A DNA stretch of 64,000 bases from Lentzea sp. NBRC 102530 (GCF_030269365.1 NZ_BSTF01000008.1:1-64000); one strand, 5' to 3'. Shown: positions 31,766 through 39,824, counted from the first letter of the stretch. Numbers and translations are program-made. The notes: generated by a model not told the origin, from the letters alone.

Positions 31766-32146
31766 TCAGCCCTGCTGGGCCTGGGCCTCCGCCACCTTGG
31801 CGCGCACGTCGTCCATGTCCACGTTCCGCGCCTGCTGGATCAGGTCGTCCAGGGCCGGCGCGGGCAGCGCACCGGGCTGCGAGAACAGCACGACGCCCTC
31901 GCGCACGATCATCAACGTCGGGATCGACCGGATGCCGAACGTGGCCGCGAGCTCCTGCTGCGCCTCCGTGTCGACCTTGCCGAACACGACGTCCTCGTTC
32001 TTGTCCGAAGCGGCCTCGTACGTGGGCCCGAACGCGCGGCACGGACCGCACCACTCGGCCCAGAAGTCGACCAGGACGATGCCGGAGCCCTCGGAGCCGC
32101 CGACCACCTCGTCGAAGTTCTCCTTGGTCAGCTCGACCGTCGCCAT
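31766..32146 (-). CDS. trxA: Thioredoxin
   Basis: A 126-residue cytoplasmic disulfide reductase. The active site is WCGPC with Cys33 and Cys36, the buried Asp lies in VLVDFWAEW, and the cis-Pro loop is RSIPTLMI. It is about 15 residues longer than typical thioredoxin because of a helical C-terminus (DDVRAKVAEAQAQQG). GAGGAGG precedes the ATG. No thioredoxin reductase is adjacent, so this is probably one of several thioredoxins. Confidence 0.9.
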   Translation of the reverse strand: MATVELTKENFDEVVGGSEGSGIVLVDFWAEWCGPCRAFGPTYEAASDKNEDVVFGKVDTEAQQELAATFGIRSIPTLMIVREGVVLFSQPGALPAPALDDLIQQARNVDMDDVRAKVAEAQAQQG

Positions 32147-32243
32147 GTTGGTCCTCCTCGTTCGCTGGGGGCTCCTCGTCCAACGAAGCCGGTGCCCCCG
32201 GAATTCCCAGCGTGCGCCCGGTCACGCCTGAAAGGATCACGCC

Positions 32244-33338
32244 GTGCGCACTGCCGAAGAGATCTTGCGGGACACCCGCTGGGACGAGCTCGCCCACGCC
32301 TACGGCTCCGCCGCGGACGCCCCCGAGCCGTTGCTGGACCTGCTCAGCGAGAACGAGGAGGCGGCCGGCAACGCTCTCGGTTACCTCGACGCGGCCGTGC
32401 TGCACCAGGGGTCGGTGTACTCGGCCACCGCGCCCGCCGCCGAGTACGTGGCCGCGATCCTCGACGACCCGCGCCTGAGCCTGCCGTGTGAGAGCGCGCT
32501 GCCGTGGGACGACCGCGAGCGCCCGCTGCGTGCCGCCCTGCTGGAGTGGCTGGGGGAGTTCGCGGACTCCGTCACCTTCGACCCGGACTCGTACGAGTTC
32601 GAGGTCGACCCGGAGGAACTCGAGGAGGAGGCGGAGGCCCTGACGGCCGGCCGCGCGCTCCTGCCCGAGTTGTTCGAGCGGGTCGCGCCGTTCCTGGACG
32701 ACGCCGACCCCGCCGTGCGCCGGGCCGCGACCGGTGCCGTGGCCAACCTGCTGAGCGCGGAGGAGCTCGCTGCTCATCGGGCCGGGGTCGCCGAACGGCT
32801 GCTGCGCGCGGTGCGGGACGCGTCTCCGCTGGACCGGGCCGGTATCGCGCTGACCCTGGGTGGCTGGGGCGTGCCGGTGCTGCTCGACGACGAGCACCCC
32901 GGCGTGCGGGCGTACGCGGCCGTTGTCGCCGCCTACGACGACGATCCCGCCGCTCTCGCCGAAGTGCGCACGGCGTTGCGCGACCCGGCGGCGGCGGATG
33001 ACCTGCTGGAGGACACACCTCCGCAGCTCGGCATGAAGTTGCGGTTCCACCTTGTCGCGGCACTGCTGCGGCGCACCGCCACGTTCGACGAGATCGAGGC
33101 GGAGGCCGTCGCCATCGCGCGGATGACCAACGCCTACATCGTCGACAACGACTGGGGACCGCTGCTGGTCAGGGCGTTCCCCGACGGTCCCGCCGCCGCG
33201 CTCACCGCGGCCCAGCACCGGTTCCTCGGCGCGCTCGTGGCCAACGACGGGTGCTGGGGCAAGATCGGCAACCGGGACTCGTGGCTGCGGAAAGCCGGCC
33301 TGCCGACCGGACGGGACGCGCTGGGGGCGCTCTTGTAG
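32244..33338 (+). CDS. HEAT-repeat-like protein of unknown function
   Basis: The protein has 364 residues. A series of helical pairs with the DDADPAVRRAATGAVANLL pattern (residues about 150-170) and DEHPGVRAYAAVVAAY suggests HEAT repeats that form a protein-binding solenoid. A strongly acidic linker (DSYEFEVDPEELEEEAEAL) lies near residue 120. There is no catalytic motif or signal peptide. GTG 32244 has AAAGGA about 10 nt upstream. It stands alone, divergent from trxA. Confidence 0.65.
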   Translation: MRTAEEILRDTRWDELAHAYGSAADAPEPLLDLLSENEEAAGNALGYLDAAVLHQGSVYSATAPAAEYVAAILDDPRLSLPCESALPWDDRERPLRAALLEWLGEFADSVTFDPDSYEFEVDPEELEEEAEALTAGRALLPELFERVAPFLDDADPAVRRAATGAVANLLSAEELAAHRAGVAERLLRAVRDASPLDRAGIALTLGGWGVPVLLDDEHPGVRAYAAVVAAYDDDPAALAEVRTALRDPAAADDLLEDTPPQLGMKLRFHLVAALLRRTATFDEIEAEAVAIARMTNAYIVDNDWGPLLVRAFPDGPAAALTAAQHRFLGALVANDGCWGKIGNRDSWLRKAGLPTGRDALGALL

Positions 33339-33420
33339 CTGGGGGCGGCCGTACCGAGCGTCAGGACCGCAGCGCGCGTTCCGGCCAAGATGAGCGCAGA
33401 GTGTCCCGCAGCCAGCGCTC

Positions 33421-33445
33421 TCAACTTTTTGTGGAGGTCTTCAAC
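33421..33445. repeat. Direct repeat copy 1, candidate operator
   Basis: The core TCAACTTTTTGTGGA is followed by GGTCTTCAAC. It matches the copy at 33513-33537 at 23 of 25 positions. TTCAAC also recurs within each copy. The copy starts are 92 nt apart, close to nine helical turns, which would suit two protein dimers and a loop. Confidence 0.6.
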
Positions 33446-33512
33446 AGTCTGTTTGCGCAGTTCAGGCACGGTATTCGGCGTCGGCGCCGCCTGACTGTCG
33501 CAAATGGCTGCT

Positions 33513-33537
33513 TCAACTTTTTGTGGACGGCTTCAAC
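33513..33537. repeat. Direct repeat copy 2, overlapping the predicted -35 region
   Basis: TCAACTTTTTGTGGA plus CGGCTTCAAC ends 23 nt before ATG 33561 and 9 nt before the predicted -10 box. A protein bound here would block or recruit RNA polymerase. The helix-turn-helix at the end of the operon's last gene is the obvious candidate binder. Confidence 0.6.
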
Positions 33538-33546
33538 TCGGCGTTG

Positions 33547-33552
33547 TACGGT
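33547..33552 (+). promoter_or_regulatory. Predicted -10 box (TACGGT) of the amino-acid transporter operon
   Basis: TACGGT ends 8 nt before ATG 33561, with no ribosome-binding site between, so a leaderless mRNA is predicted. TGGACG at 33524-33529, inside the second direct repeat, lies 17 nt upstream and could act as -35. Confidence 0.5.
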
Positions 33553-33560
33553 TCCCGGCC

Positions 33561-34463
33561 ATGAAGCCGCGCCTGCTCGTGACCTCGCTGCTCGTACTGG
33601 GGCTCGCTGCCTGCGGGTCCACGTCTGAGTCGACTCAGACGTCCACCCCGCCGTCGTCCGACCTGTCGTCGGTCCAGAAGGACGACAAGCTCGCCGCGCT
33701 GCTGCCGCCCGAGATCGCGTCGGCCGGCACGTTGAAGGTCGGGTCGAACATCCAGAACCCGCCGAACAACTTCTACGACCAGGACGGCAAGACCCCGATG
33801 GGGTCCGAGGTCGACCTGATCAAGGCGATCGCCGCCAAGCTCGGGCTCAAGGCCGAGCACAGCGACATGGCGTTCAGCTCGCTGATCACGAGCCTCGAGA
33901 CCGGCCGCGTCGACGTGACGATGGCGGCGATGAACGACACCGCCGAGCGTCAGCAGAAGATCGACTTCGTCGACTACTTCACCTCCGGCATCACGATCAT
34001 GGTGCAGAAGGGGAACCCGCAGGGCGTCAAGGGCCCGGACGACCTGTGCGGCAAGGGCATCGCGGTGAACCTGGGCAGCTCGCAGGAGCAGTTCGGCAAG
34101 GAGCAGAGCGCCAAGTGCGTCGCCGCGGGCAAGCCCGAGGTGCAGCTCAGCGTCACCGACAGCGACACCGGCAACCAGAACCAGCTGCGCACCGGCCGCG
34201 TCGCCGCGATCCTCAACGACCTGCCGACCGCCGTGTACGTCGCGAAGACCGCGGGTGACGGCGAGTACTTCGAGGTCGTGCCGCTCGCGCCGATCAACGG
34301 TGGCCCGTACGGCATCGGCGTCGCGAAGAAGAACGCCAAGCTCTCCGAGGCGATCAAGGGCGCGCTGCAGGCCCTGATCGACGACGGCACCTACGAGAAG
34401 ATCGTCACCACCTGGGACATCAAGCAGGGTGCGATCACGAAGGCCCAGATCAATGGCAAGTGA
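33561..34463 (+). CDS. Polar amino-acid ABC transporter substrate-binding lipoprotein
   Basis: The protein has 300 residues. The lipobox is LGLAACG with Cys18, then a Ser/Thr-rich linker. The SBP_bac_3 domain shows GTLKVGSNIQNPPNNFYDQDGKTPMGSEVDLIKAIA, MAAMNDTAERQQKIDFVDYFTSG and GIGVAKKNAKLSEAI, typical of Glu/Gln/His/Arg-binding proteins. It is the first gene of a four-gene operon (binding protein, permease, ATPase, PLP-regulator fusion). ATG 33561 gives the signal peptide and fits the leaderless -10; the longer in-frame start does not. The ligand is unknown, but the last gene suggests an amino acid or derivative that an aminotransferase-like enzyme handles. Confidence 0.87.
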   Translation: MKPRLLVTSLLVLGLAACGSTSESTQTSTPPSSDLSSVQKDDKLAALLPPEIASAGTLKVGSNIQNPPNNFYDQDGKTPMGSEVDLIKAIAAKLGLKAEHSDMAFSSLITSLETGRVDVTMAAMNDTAERQQKIDFVDYFTSGITIMVQKGNPQGVKGPDDLCGKGIAVNLGSSQEQFGKEQSAKCVAAGKPEVQLSVTDSDTGNQNQLRTGRVAAILNDLPTAVYVAKTAGDGEYFEVVPLAPINGGPYGIGVAKKNAKLSEAIKGALQALIDDGTYEKIVTTWDIKQGAITKAQINGK

Positions 34464-35259
34464 GGAACTGGTGGTCGTGCCGCTGCGCCACCCCTGGCGG
34501 TGGGTCAGCGGCGCGGTCATCCTGCTGGTGATCGCGGCTCTGGGCTGGGCGATGGCCGAGGCCCAGATCCAGTGGGAGGACGTGCCGGGGTTCTTCACGC
34601 ACCCCGTGATGCTCGAAGGCCTGCTCAACACGATCGTGCTCGCCCTCGCCGCACAGGGCGGCGCGATCGTCCTCGGCGTCGTGATCGCGTTGATGCGGCT
34701 GTCGGCGAACCCCGTCGCGCGGTGGTTCGCGGTCGGCTACATCTGGCTGTTCCGCGGCCTGCCTGTGCTGCTGCAGATCCTGATCTGGTTCAACCTCGCG
34801 CTGATCTTCAAGAACATCAGCATCCCGATGCTGTTCTCCGTGCCCACCAACGTGGTCATGACGGCGTTCGTCGCGGCGCTGCTCGGCCTGGGGCTCAACG
34901 AGAGCGCCTACATGGCCGAGATCGTCCGCGCGGGCCTGAGCAGCGTGGACGAGGGGCAGACCGAGGCGGCCAAGTCGATCGGCATGACGCCGCTGACGAC
35001 GTTGCGCCGGGTCGTGCTGCCGCAGGCCATGCGGGTGATCATCCCGCCCACGGGCAACAACTTCATCAACATGATCAAGGGCACCTCGATGGCGTCGGTG
35101 ATCGCCTTCCTGGAGCTCATCCACGCCGCGAACAACATCTCGTCGCGGAACCTGGAGATCATGGAAACCCTGTTCGCCGCCGCGGCCTGGTACCTCGTGA
35201 TGGTGTCCCTCGCGTCGATCGGGCAGCACTACCTGGAGCGTGCTTATGGCCCTCGTTGA
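34453..35259 (+). CDS. Polar amino-acid ABC transporter permease (HisM/GlnP type)
   Basis: The protein has 268 residues and about five membrane helices. The family motif is GLLNTIVLALAAQGGAIVLGVVIALMRLS, then WLFRGLPVLLQILIWF. The EAA loop EAAKSIGMTPLTTLRRVVLPQAMRVIIPPTGN contacts the ATPase. It overlaps the binding-protein gene by 11 nt and the ATPase gene by 14 nt, so one transcript and coupled translation are likely. A single permease of this type usually forms a homodimer. Confidence 0.87.
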   Translation: MASEELVVVPLRHPWRWVSGAVILLVIAALGWAMAEAQIQWEDVPGFFTHPVMLEGLLNTIVLALAAQGGAIVLGVVIALMRLSANPVARWFAVGYIWLFRGLPVLLQILIWFNLALIFKNISIPMLFSVPTNVVMTAFVAALLGLGLNESAYMAEIVRAGLSSVDEGQTEAAKSIGMTPLTTLRRVVLPQAMRVIIPPTGNNFINMIKGTSMASVIAFLELIHAANNISSRNLEIMETLFAAAAWYLVMVSLASIGQHYLERAYGPR

Positions 35260-36004
35260 GGCTGTTGGGGTCCGCAAGTCGTTCGGGCACACCGAGGTGC
35301 TGCGCGGCATCGACCTGGAGGTCGAGCGGGGCGAGGTCGTGTGCCTGCTCGGGCCGTCCGGCGCGGGCAAGTCGACGTTCCTGCGGTGCGTGAACCACCT
35401 GGAGACCATCGACGCCGGCCGCATCTGGGTCGACGGCGTGCCGGTCGGGTTCCGCGCGTCCGGTGGCAAGCTCTACGAACTGCGGGAGAAGGACGTCGCG
35501 GCGCAGCGCCGGGACGTCGGCATGGTGTTCCAGCGGTTCAACCTGTTCCCGCACCGCACGGCGCTGGAGAACATCATGGAGGGCCCGGTCCAGGTGCTCG
35601 GGCGCGGCCGCGCGGAGGTGCGCGCGGAGGCGTCGGAGCTGCTGGAACGGGTGGGGCTGGCCGAGAAGGCCGGTGCGTACCCGGCCCAGTTGTCGGGCGG
35701 TCAGCAGCAACGTGTTGCGATCGCGCGTGCGCTGGCGATGAAGCCCAAGCTGATGCTGTTCGACGAGCCCACGTCCGCGCTGGACCCGGAGCTGGTCGGC
35801 GAGGTGCTCGACGTGATGACCTCGCTCGCCCGTGACGGCATGACGATGATCGTGGTCACTCACGAGATCGGCTTCGCCCGCTCGGTCGCCGACCGCGTGG
35901 TGTTCCTCGTCGACGGAGCGGTGGTGGAGACCGGTACCCCGGCCGACGTCCTGGACAATCCGCAGCAGCCGCGCACGCAACAGTTCCTCGCAAAGGTGCT
36001 CTGA
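35246..36004 (+). CDS. Polar amino-acid ABC transporter ATP-binding protein (GlnQ/HisP type)
   Basis: The protein has 252 residues. Walker A is GPSGAGKS, the signature LSGGQQQRVAIARAL, Walker B LMLFDEPTSALDPEL, and the switch His lies in VTHEIGFA, all standard for the family. It includes the longer insertion RASGGKLYELREKDVAAQRRDVGMVFQ seen in some HisP-like proteins. Its stop lies only 1 nt before the TTG start of the fusion gene. Confidence 0.88.
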   Translation: MALVEAVGVRKSFGHTEVLRGIDLEVERGEVVCLLGPSGAGKSTFLRCVNHLETIDAGRIWVDGVPVGFRASGGKLYELREKDVAAQRRDVGMVFQRFNLFPHRTALENIMEGPVQVLGRGRAEVRAEASELLERVGLAEKAGAYPAQLSGGQQQRVAIARALAMKPKLMLFDEPTSALDPELVGEVLDVMTSLARDGMTMIVVTHEIGFARSVADRVVFLVDGAVVETGTPADVLDNPQQPRTQQFLAKVL

Positions 36005-36005
36005 G

Positions 36006-37670
36006 TTGATCGACGCCTCGTACCTCTCGCAGTTCCGCGAACCGGAGGGGTATCTCGACTTCGCCCGCTTCGGCCCGCCCTCCCTGCCGGTGGTCACCGC
36101 GACCGCCCGGCTGATGGAGCAGGCCTCGCTCGCCGGGCCGTCCACCGTGGACACCCTGATGCGCGAGGAACAACGGGTGAAGGCGGCCGTGGCCCGCCTG
36201 TGCCGCACGGACACCGACCACGTGGCCCTCGTGCCGAACACGTCGACCGGCCTCTTCCAGGCCGCCTTCGGCCTGTCCGGCACGGTCATGTACTCGGCGG
36301 CGGAGTTCCCGTCCAACACCTACCCGTGGGTGCGGGCGGGCCTGCCGTCGGTCGTGCTCGACGGCCCGGTGCACCCGGCCGCGGTGTCGGTCGGCCTGAC
36401 ACCGGAGGTGTCGGCGCTGTCGGTGTCCGCTGTGGACTTCCGCACCGGCTACCGCGCGGACCTGGCCGCGTTGCGCGAGGTGGTGGGCGACCGCCTGCTG
36501 ATCGTGGACGGCATCCAGGGCTTCGGCGTGGTCGACGAACCGTGGGAGGTCGCCGACGTGCTCGTGGTCGGCGGCCAGAAGTGGCTGCGCGCGGGCTGGA
36601 GCACCGGTTTCGTCGTGCTGTCGGACCGTGCGCTGGAACGGATGTCGCCCGTGCTGTCGGGCTGGACGGGCGCGCTCGACGCGGGCCTGTTCGACGACTC
36701 CGTGCACGACGCGGCCCCGGACGCGGCCTCGTGGAACATCACGAACCTCTCGCCGGTCGTCTCCGGCGCGTTCGCCGAAGCGCTGGAACTCGTCGAACTG
36801 GCCGGGGTTTCCTCTTTGGACGCGGCGGTCAGCGAGATCGTCGGCGAGGTCGAGGAGATCGTGCTGGCGGCCGGCGGCACGATCGTGTCGGCCCGCGAGC
36901 GCCGGGCCGGCATCCTCGCCTTCACCATGCCCGAGGCCGCCTCGGTGGTGGGGGAGGCGTTGAACGCCTTCGGTGTCACCGCCACGGTGCGTCCCGAGCA
37001 CGTGCGGCTGTCCCCGCACGCCACCACCTCGCGCGGCACGTTGGAACGGGTGCGCGCGGCGCTGAAGTCGTTGTCCGGCACGGCGTCCTCGCCGATCCCG
37101 GCCGCGCTCTCGGCTCTGGTGCCCACGATCGACAGCCTCGCCTCGGCGCTGGGCCCGGACACCGAGGTCGTCGTGCACGACCTGTCGCGGTTGCCGAACT
37201 CGATCATCGCCATCGCGGGTTCGCTGACCGGCCGCCAGGTGGGCGGCCCGATGACGGACCTGTTGCTGGGTTTGGTGAGGCGTGGCACCACCACCGACAT
37301 GCCCGGCTACGAGACCTACGCCCCGGACGGCCGCGCGATCTGGTCCTCCACCACGTTCGTCCGCGACGCGGCGGGCGTGGCCGTGGGATGCCTGTGCGTC
37401 AACAAACTCGCGGCCCACGAGGCGTCCGGTCCGGTCGAGTCGTTCCCGCAGGACGTGGACACGCTGCAACGCGTCCTGGTCGAGAAGGCGATCGCCGACG
37501 TCGGCGTGCCGGTCGAGCTGATGAAAAAGGTGCACAAGTCCCAGGTCGTCCGGGTGCTGGACGAGGCGGGCTACTTCCTCATCCGCGACTCGGTGGACGC
37601 CCTGGCGGCCGACCTCGAGGTCACCCGCTACACGATCTACAACTACCTCAACGAGAACCGGGGCACCTGA
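36006..37670 (+). CDS. Fusion of a class-V PLP aminotransferase-like enzyme with a YheO/DauR-type transcriptional regulator
   Basis: The protein has 554 residues. Residues 1 to about 355 form an aminotransferase class-V (kynureninase/cysteine-desulfurase-like) domain: phosphate-binding VPNTSTGLFQAAF, cofactor Asp168 and Gln171 in DGIQGFG, and the Schiff-base Lys192 in GGQKWLRAG. Residues about 366-475 match the YheO PAS-like sensor (DSLASALGPDTEVVVHDLS...SIIAIAGSLTGRQVGGPMTD), and 506-550 form the DauR-type helix-turn-helix (SQVVRVLDEAGYFLI...LEVTRYTIYNYL). YheO/DauR proteins are normally about 200-residue stand-alone regulators. The TTG start follows the transporter ATPase by 1 nt. It probably senses or converts the imported amino acid and controls this operon. 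No frameshift or stop separates the two parts. Confidence 0.85.
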   Translation: MIDASYLSQFREPEGYLDFARFGPPSLPVVTATARLMEQASLAGPSTVDTLMREEQRVKAAVARLCRTDTDHVALVPNTSTGLFQAAFGLSGTVMYSAAEFPSNTYPWVRAGLPSVVLDGPVHPAAVSVGLTPEVSALSVSAVDFRTGYRADLAALREVVGDRLLIVDGIQGFGVVDEPWEVADVLVVGGQKWLRAGWSTGFVVLSDRALERMSPVLSGWTGALDAGLFDDSVHDAAPDAASWNITNLSPVVSGAFAEALELVELAGVSSLDAAVSEIVGEVEEIVLAAGGTIVSARERRAGILAFTMPEAASVVGEALNAFGVTATVRPEHVRLSPHATTSRGTLERVRAALKSLSGTASSPIPAALSALVPTIDSLASALGPDTEVVVHDLSRLPNSIIAIAGSLTGRQVGGPMTDLLLGLVRRGTTTDMPGYETYAPDGRAIWSSTTFVRDAAGVAVGCLCVNKLAAHEASGPVESFPQDVDTLQRVLVEKAIADVGVPVELMKKVHKSQVVRVLDEAGYFLIRDSVDALAADLEVTRYTIYNYLNENRGT

Positions 37671-37673
37671 GCC

Positions 37674-37679
37674 TAGGAT
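37674..37679 (+). promoter_or_regulatory. Predicted -10 box (TAGGAT) for the DUF1963-like gene
   Basis: TAGGAT ends 7 nt before ATG 37687 and begins just after the stop of the fusion gene. It suggests a separate leaderless transcript, so the next gene need not belong to the transporter operon. Confidence 0.45.
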
Positions 37680-37686
37680 CGGCGCC

Positions 37687-38676
37687 ATGGTCCGCACCAC
37701 GCCGCCACGCCCGTTCGACATCGCGGCGCTCATCCCCGGCCTGGCCCCGCTCGCGCGTGTTGCCGTGCGACTGCACCCCAGGCCGGGGGAGCCGACCGCC
37801 GCCGACAGCTCGATCGGCGGCCCGCTGCTGTGGCCGGCGGACGAGGCTTGGCCGACGTGTCCTGAGCACGCCGGCCCGGTGCTCGAAGGCGCTTCCATCC
37901 CAGATGTGTTGGAGCGGCGGCGGATTCTCGCCGAGGCGTGGGCACGTCCGCGTCCGCCCGGTCAGAACCTGTTGACAGAGCAGGAGAAGATCGTCGTCGA
38001 CCGGGTGGACGACGGTTCGGAGATCACGGTGGACGGCCCGCTGCCGATGGTGCCGGTCGCCCAGCTGTACGCGCGCGACGTCCCCGGCCTGCCCAGTCCG
38101 GGCGGCGCGGACCTGTTGCAGGTGCTGTGGTGCCCGTTCGACCACGAGGACGAGGGCTACGTCCCCACCACCGCACTGCGCTGGCGCGTCGCCGCCGACG
38201 TGACCGACCCGCTCGTTGAGGCGCCGTTGCCCGCCGCCGTGGAGGAGCACTACCTGCCGCAGCCGTGCGTGCTGCACCCGGAGGAGGTCCTCGAGCACCC
38301 GGCGCCGCACTGCTTGCCGCCCGACCTGGCCGCGCTGGTCAGCGAGTGGGAGGACGGGAAACACGGGGCGTACCAGCACAACCTGGCGGTGGCCGCCGGC
38401 ACCAAGGCCGGTGGCCACGGGCCGTGGAGCTTCTCCGACCCGTTCCCGATGTCCTGCCCCGACTGCGGGGCCGACGTCGCGCCGCTGCTCACCCTCGCCA
38501 GCTCGGAGTGGGACGGCGGGGGCAGCTGGCGGCCGGTCGAGGACGCGGAGGGCGAGCACCCGCCGTTCCCGCTGCTGAACGAGCCGACGGAGCTGATGAT
38601 CGGGCGCGGCTACAACCTGCAGTTCTACGCCTGCACCGCCGACGCCGCGCACCGCCACGTCACGAACATGCAGTAG
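37687..38676 (+). CDS. Protein of unknown function, DUF1963 (YwqG)-like
   Basis: A 329-residue cytoplasmic protein. SSIGGPLLWPADEAWPTCPEH, PMVPVAQLYARDVPGLPSPGGADLLQVLWCPFDH and the C-terminal CPDCG resemble the DUF1963/YwqG family, which consists of two similar beta-rich halves. The family has no known activity. The match is by eye and moderate. The last 17 nt overlap the convergent DUF397 gene. Confidence 0.55.
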   Translation: MVRTTPPRPFDIAALIPGLAPLARVAVRLHPRPGEPTAADSSIGGPLLWPADEAWPTCPEHAGPVLEGASIPDVLERRRILAEAWARPRPPGQNLLTEQEKIVVDRVDDGSEITVDGPLPMVPVAQLYARDVPGLPSPGGADLLQVLWCPFDHEDEGYVPTTALRWRVAADVTDPLVEAPLPAAVEEHYLPQPCVLHPEEVLEHPAPHCLPPDLAALVSEWEDGKHGAYQHNLAVAAGTKAGGHGPWSFSDPFPMSCPDCGADVAPLLTLASSEWDGGGSWRPVEDAEGEHPPFPLLNEPTELMIGRGYNLQFYACTADAAHRHVTNMQ

Positions 38677-38845
38677 CCAGCCGGATCAGGCTTTGCCAGG
38701 CGGGAACCGAGAACGCGAGCACGTCGCCGCCCGCGTTCTTCGAGTCCCGGACGAGGGCTTCGTGGGCCAGCGACACTTCGACGCACTCACCGTGTTCGGT
38801 GCCGTTGCTGTAGCTGCTCCTACGCCAGGTGCGGTCCTGAGTCAT
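38660..38845 (-). CDS. DUF397 domain-containing protein
   Basis: The protein has 61 residues. WRRSSYSNGTEHGECVEVSL...VRDSKNAGGDVLAFS is the complete DUF397 motif. These small proteins are encoded next to XRE/DUF5753 regulators, as here with a 26-nt overlap. In Streptomyces such pairs (WhiJ/AbaA-like) affect development and antibiotic production, the small protein probably modulating the regulator. Confidence 0.88.
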   Translation of the reverse strand: MTQDRTWRRSSYSNGTEHGECVEVSLAHEALVRDSKNAGGDVLAFSVPAWQSLIRLATACS

Positions 38846-39659
38846 CGAAGTCCTCTCGCGGTCGGCTGACGTACTCCGCCAGCTTGCTCCGCGATTGTTC
38901 CGCACTCAAGGCGACCTGATCCAGACGGTCGAAGAGCAGCCGGGTGCGCGCGATCGCCCCAGGGTCTTGCACGAACACGTTGGTGAGGTCGGATTCGCTG
39001 AAGGCGATGGGGCGTGCTTTCTCGTACTCCCAGAGAACACAACCAGATGCCGCTAGGGGCGCGTCCGCGGACACGATCCGGATGGTGTGAGTGTCGAACA
39101 GGAGCCGGGCGTACTGGTCCTCCATGATCGCGCTGCTACCGACCTGGAGCTGCAAGGCGTGCTCATGGACGTAGAACAAGCAAGTCGGTCGATCGTGTCG
39201 GCGAAGGATCGTCTGGCGACCGGTGCGGAACTCGACAAGAGCCGGAATACGTGACTCGGTCACCTGGCCGCTCATCCGAAAGAGGCCGTCGGCATACTCC
39301 GGGGTCTGGGCCAGGCCCGGTATGGACAGCGGGGAGTAGCTGGTGATCGCAATCGCGGTGGCCTCCGCCATCGCGACCGTACGCAGTTCGTCGGACACCT
39401 GCACGATGTACTCCTCGAAGGCGTACTGGTAGCGGCGCCGGAAGTCGTTGATGAAGTCGATGTCCTTGCCGCACATGGACAAGTACTGGATGAGGTCGAC
39501 CTCGCTGGCTCGCGCCCGGCCGTTCTCGACCGTGGAGACCTTGCTCGGGTCCCACCCCAGCCTTTCGGCCATCTTGTTGCCGTTCAGTCCCATGCAGGTC
39601 TCGCGGAGGCGGCGCAGCTCGTCGCCGAGGTCTCGGCTGTACGCGGTGGATGCAGTCAT
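38820..39659 (-). CDS. XRE-family regulator with DUF5753 domain
   Basis: The protein has 279 residues. The helix-turn-helix near the N-terminus is MAERLGWDPSKVSTVENGRARAS. The DUF5753 ligand-binding-like domain covers about residues 95-275 (SPLSIPGLAQTPEYADGLFR, RRHDRPTCLFYVHEHALQ). It is coupled to the DUF397 gene. ATG 39659 is preceded on the minus strand by TAGCGT at 6 nt, a leaderless promoter. The base composition is less GC-rich than that of its neighbours, which is common for this rapidly evolving family. Confidence 0.87.
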   Translation of the reverse strand: MTASTAYSRDLGDELRRLRETCMGLNGNKMAERLGWDPSKVSTVENGRARASEVDLIQYLSMCGKDIDFINDFRRRYQYAFEEYIVQVSDELRTVAMAEATAIAITSYSPLSIPGLAQTPEYADGLFRMSGQVTESRIPALVEFRTGRQTILRRHDRPTCLFYVHEHALQLQVGSSAIMEDQYARLLFDTHTIRIVSADAPLAASGCVLWEYEKARPIAFSESDLTNVFVQDPGAIARTRLLFDRLDQVALSAEQSRSKLAEYVSRPREDFDDSGPHLA

Positions 39660-39665
39660 ATGCCG

Positions 39666-39671
39666 ACGCTA
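39666..39671 (-). promoter_or_regulatory. Predicted -10 box (TAGCGT) of the XRE/DUF397 pair
   Basis: On the minus strand it is 6 nt before ATG 39659. No ribosome-binding site is present. Confidence 0.4.
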
Positions 39672-39796
39672 TGGCTTGAACTGCCTACAATCAGGTGCTC
39701 GTTCGGGTGAAAACGGTTCCGGGGCCGGGATCGCGTGCCACTAGAGCGTTCGGGCTTTCTCGAAACTTACGTCTTCCCTCACCGTCATCTCGGCTT

Positions 39797-39824
39797 TACC
39801 GTTCCAGGTGTGAGAGCGCTCTCA
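39797..39824 (+). promoter_or_regulatory. Leaderless promoter plus LacI-family operator TGAGAGCGCTCTCA
   Basis: TACCGT (39797-39802) is 7 nt before GTG 39810. Directly after that G lies the perfect 14-bp palindrome TGAGAGCGCTCTCA (39811-39824). It differs from the CebR/CelR cellulose-utilisation operator TGGGAGCGCTCCCA by one symmetric base pair per arm. Binding at the transcription start would block initiation. A LacI-family, sugar-responsive repressor encoded elsewhere is inferred. Confidence 0.6.

Larger units (their letters stand above)
33339..33560. other. Regulatory region upstream of the amino-acid transporter operon
   Basis: The 222 nt contain no gene. Two copies of a 25-nt direct repeat are present (annotated separately), and the second lies over the -35 region. 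The AT content rises around both copies. No terminator hairpin for the HEAT-like gene is obvious. Confidence 0.5.

Noticed and set aside
33421..33537. CRISPR array
   Set aside because: There are only two repeat copies, separated by one spacer-like gap, at a promoter; no cas gene is in the window.
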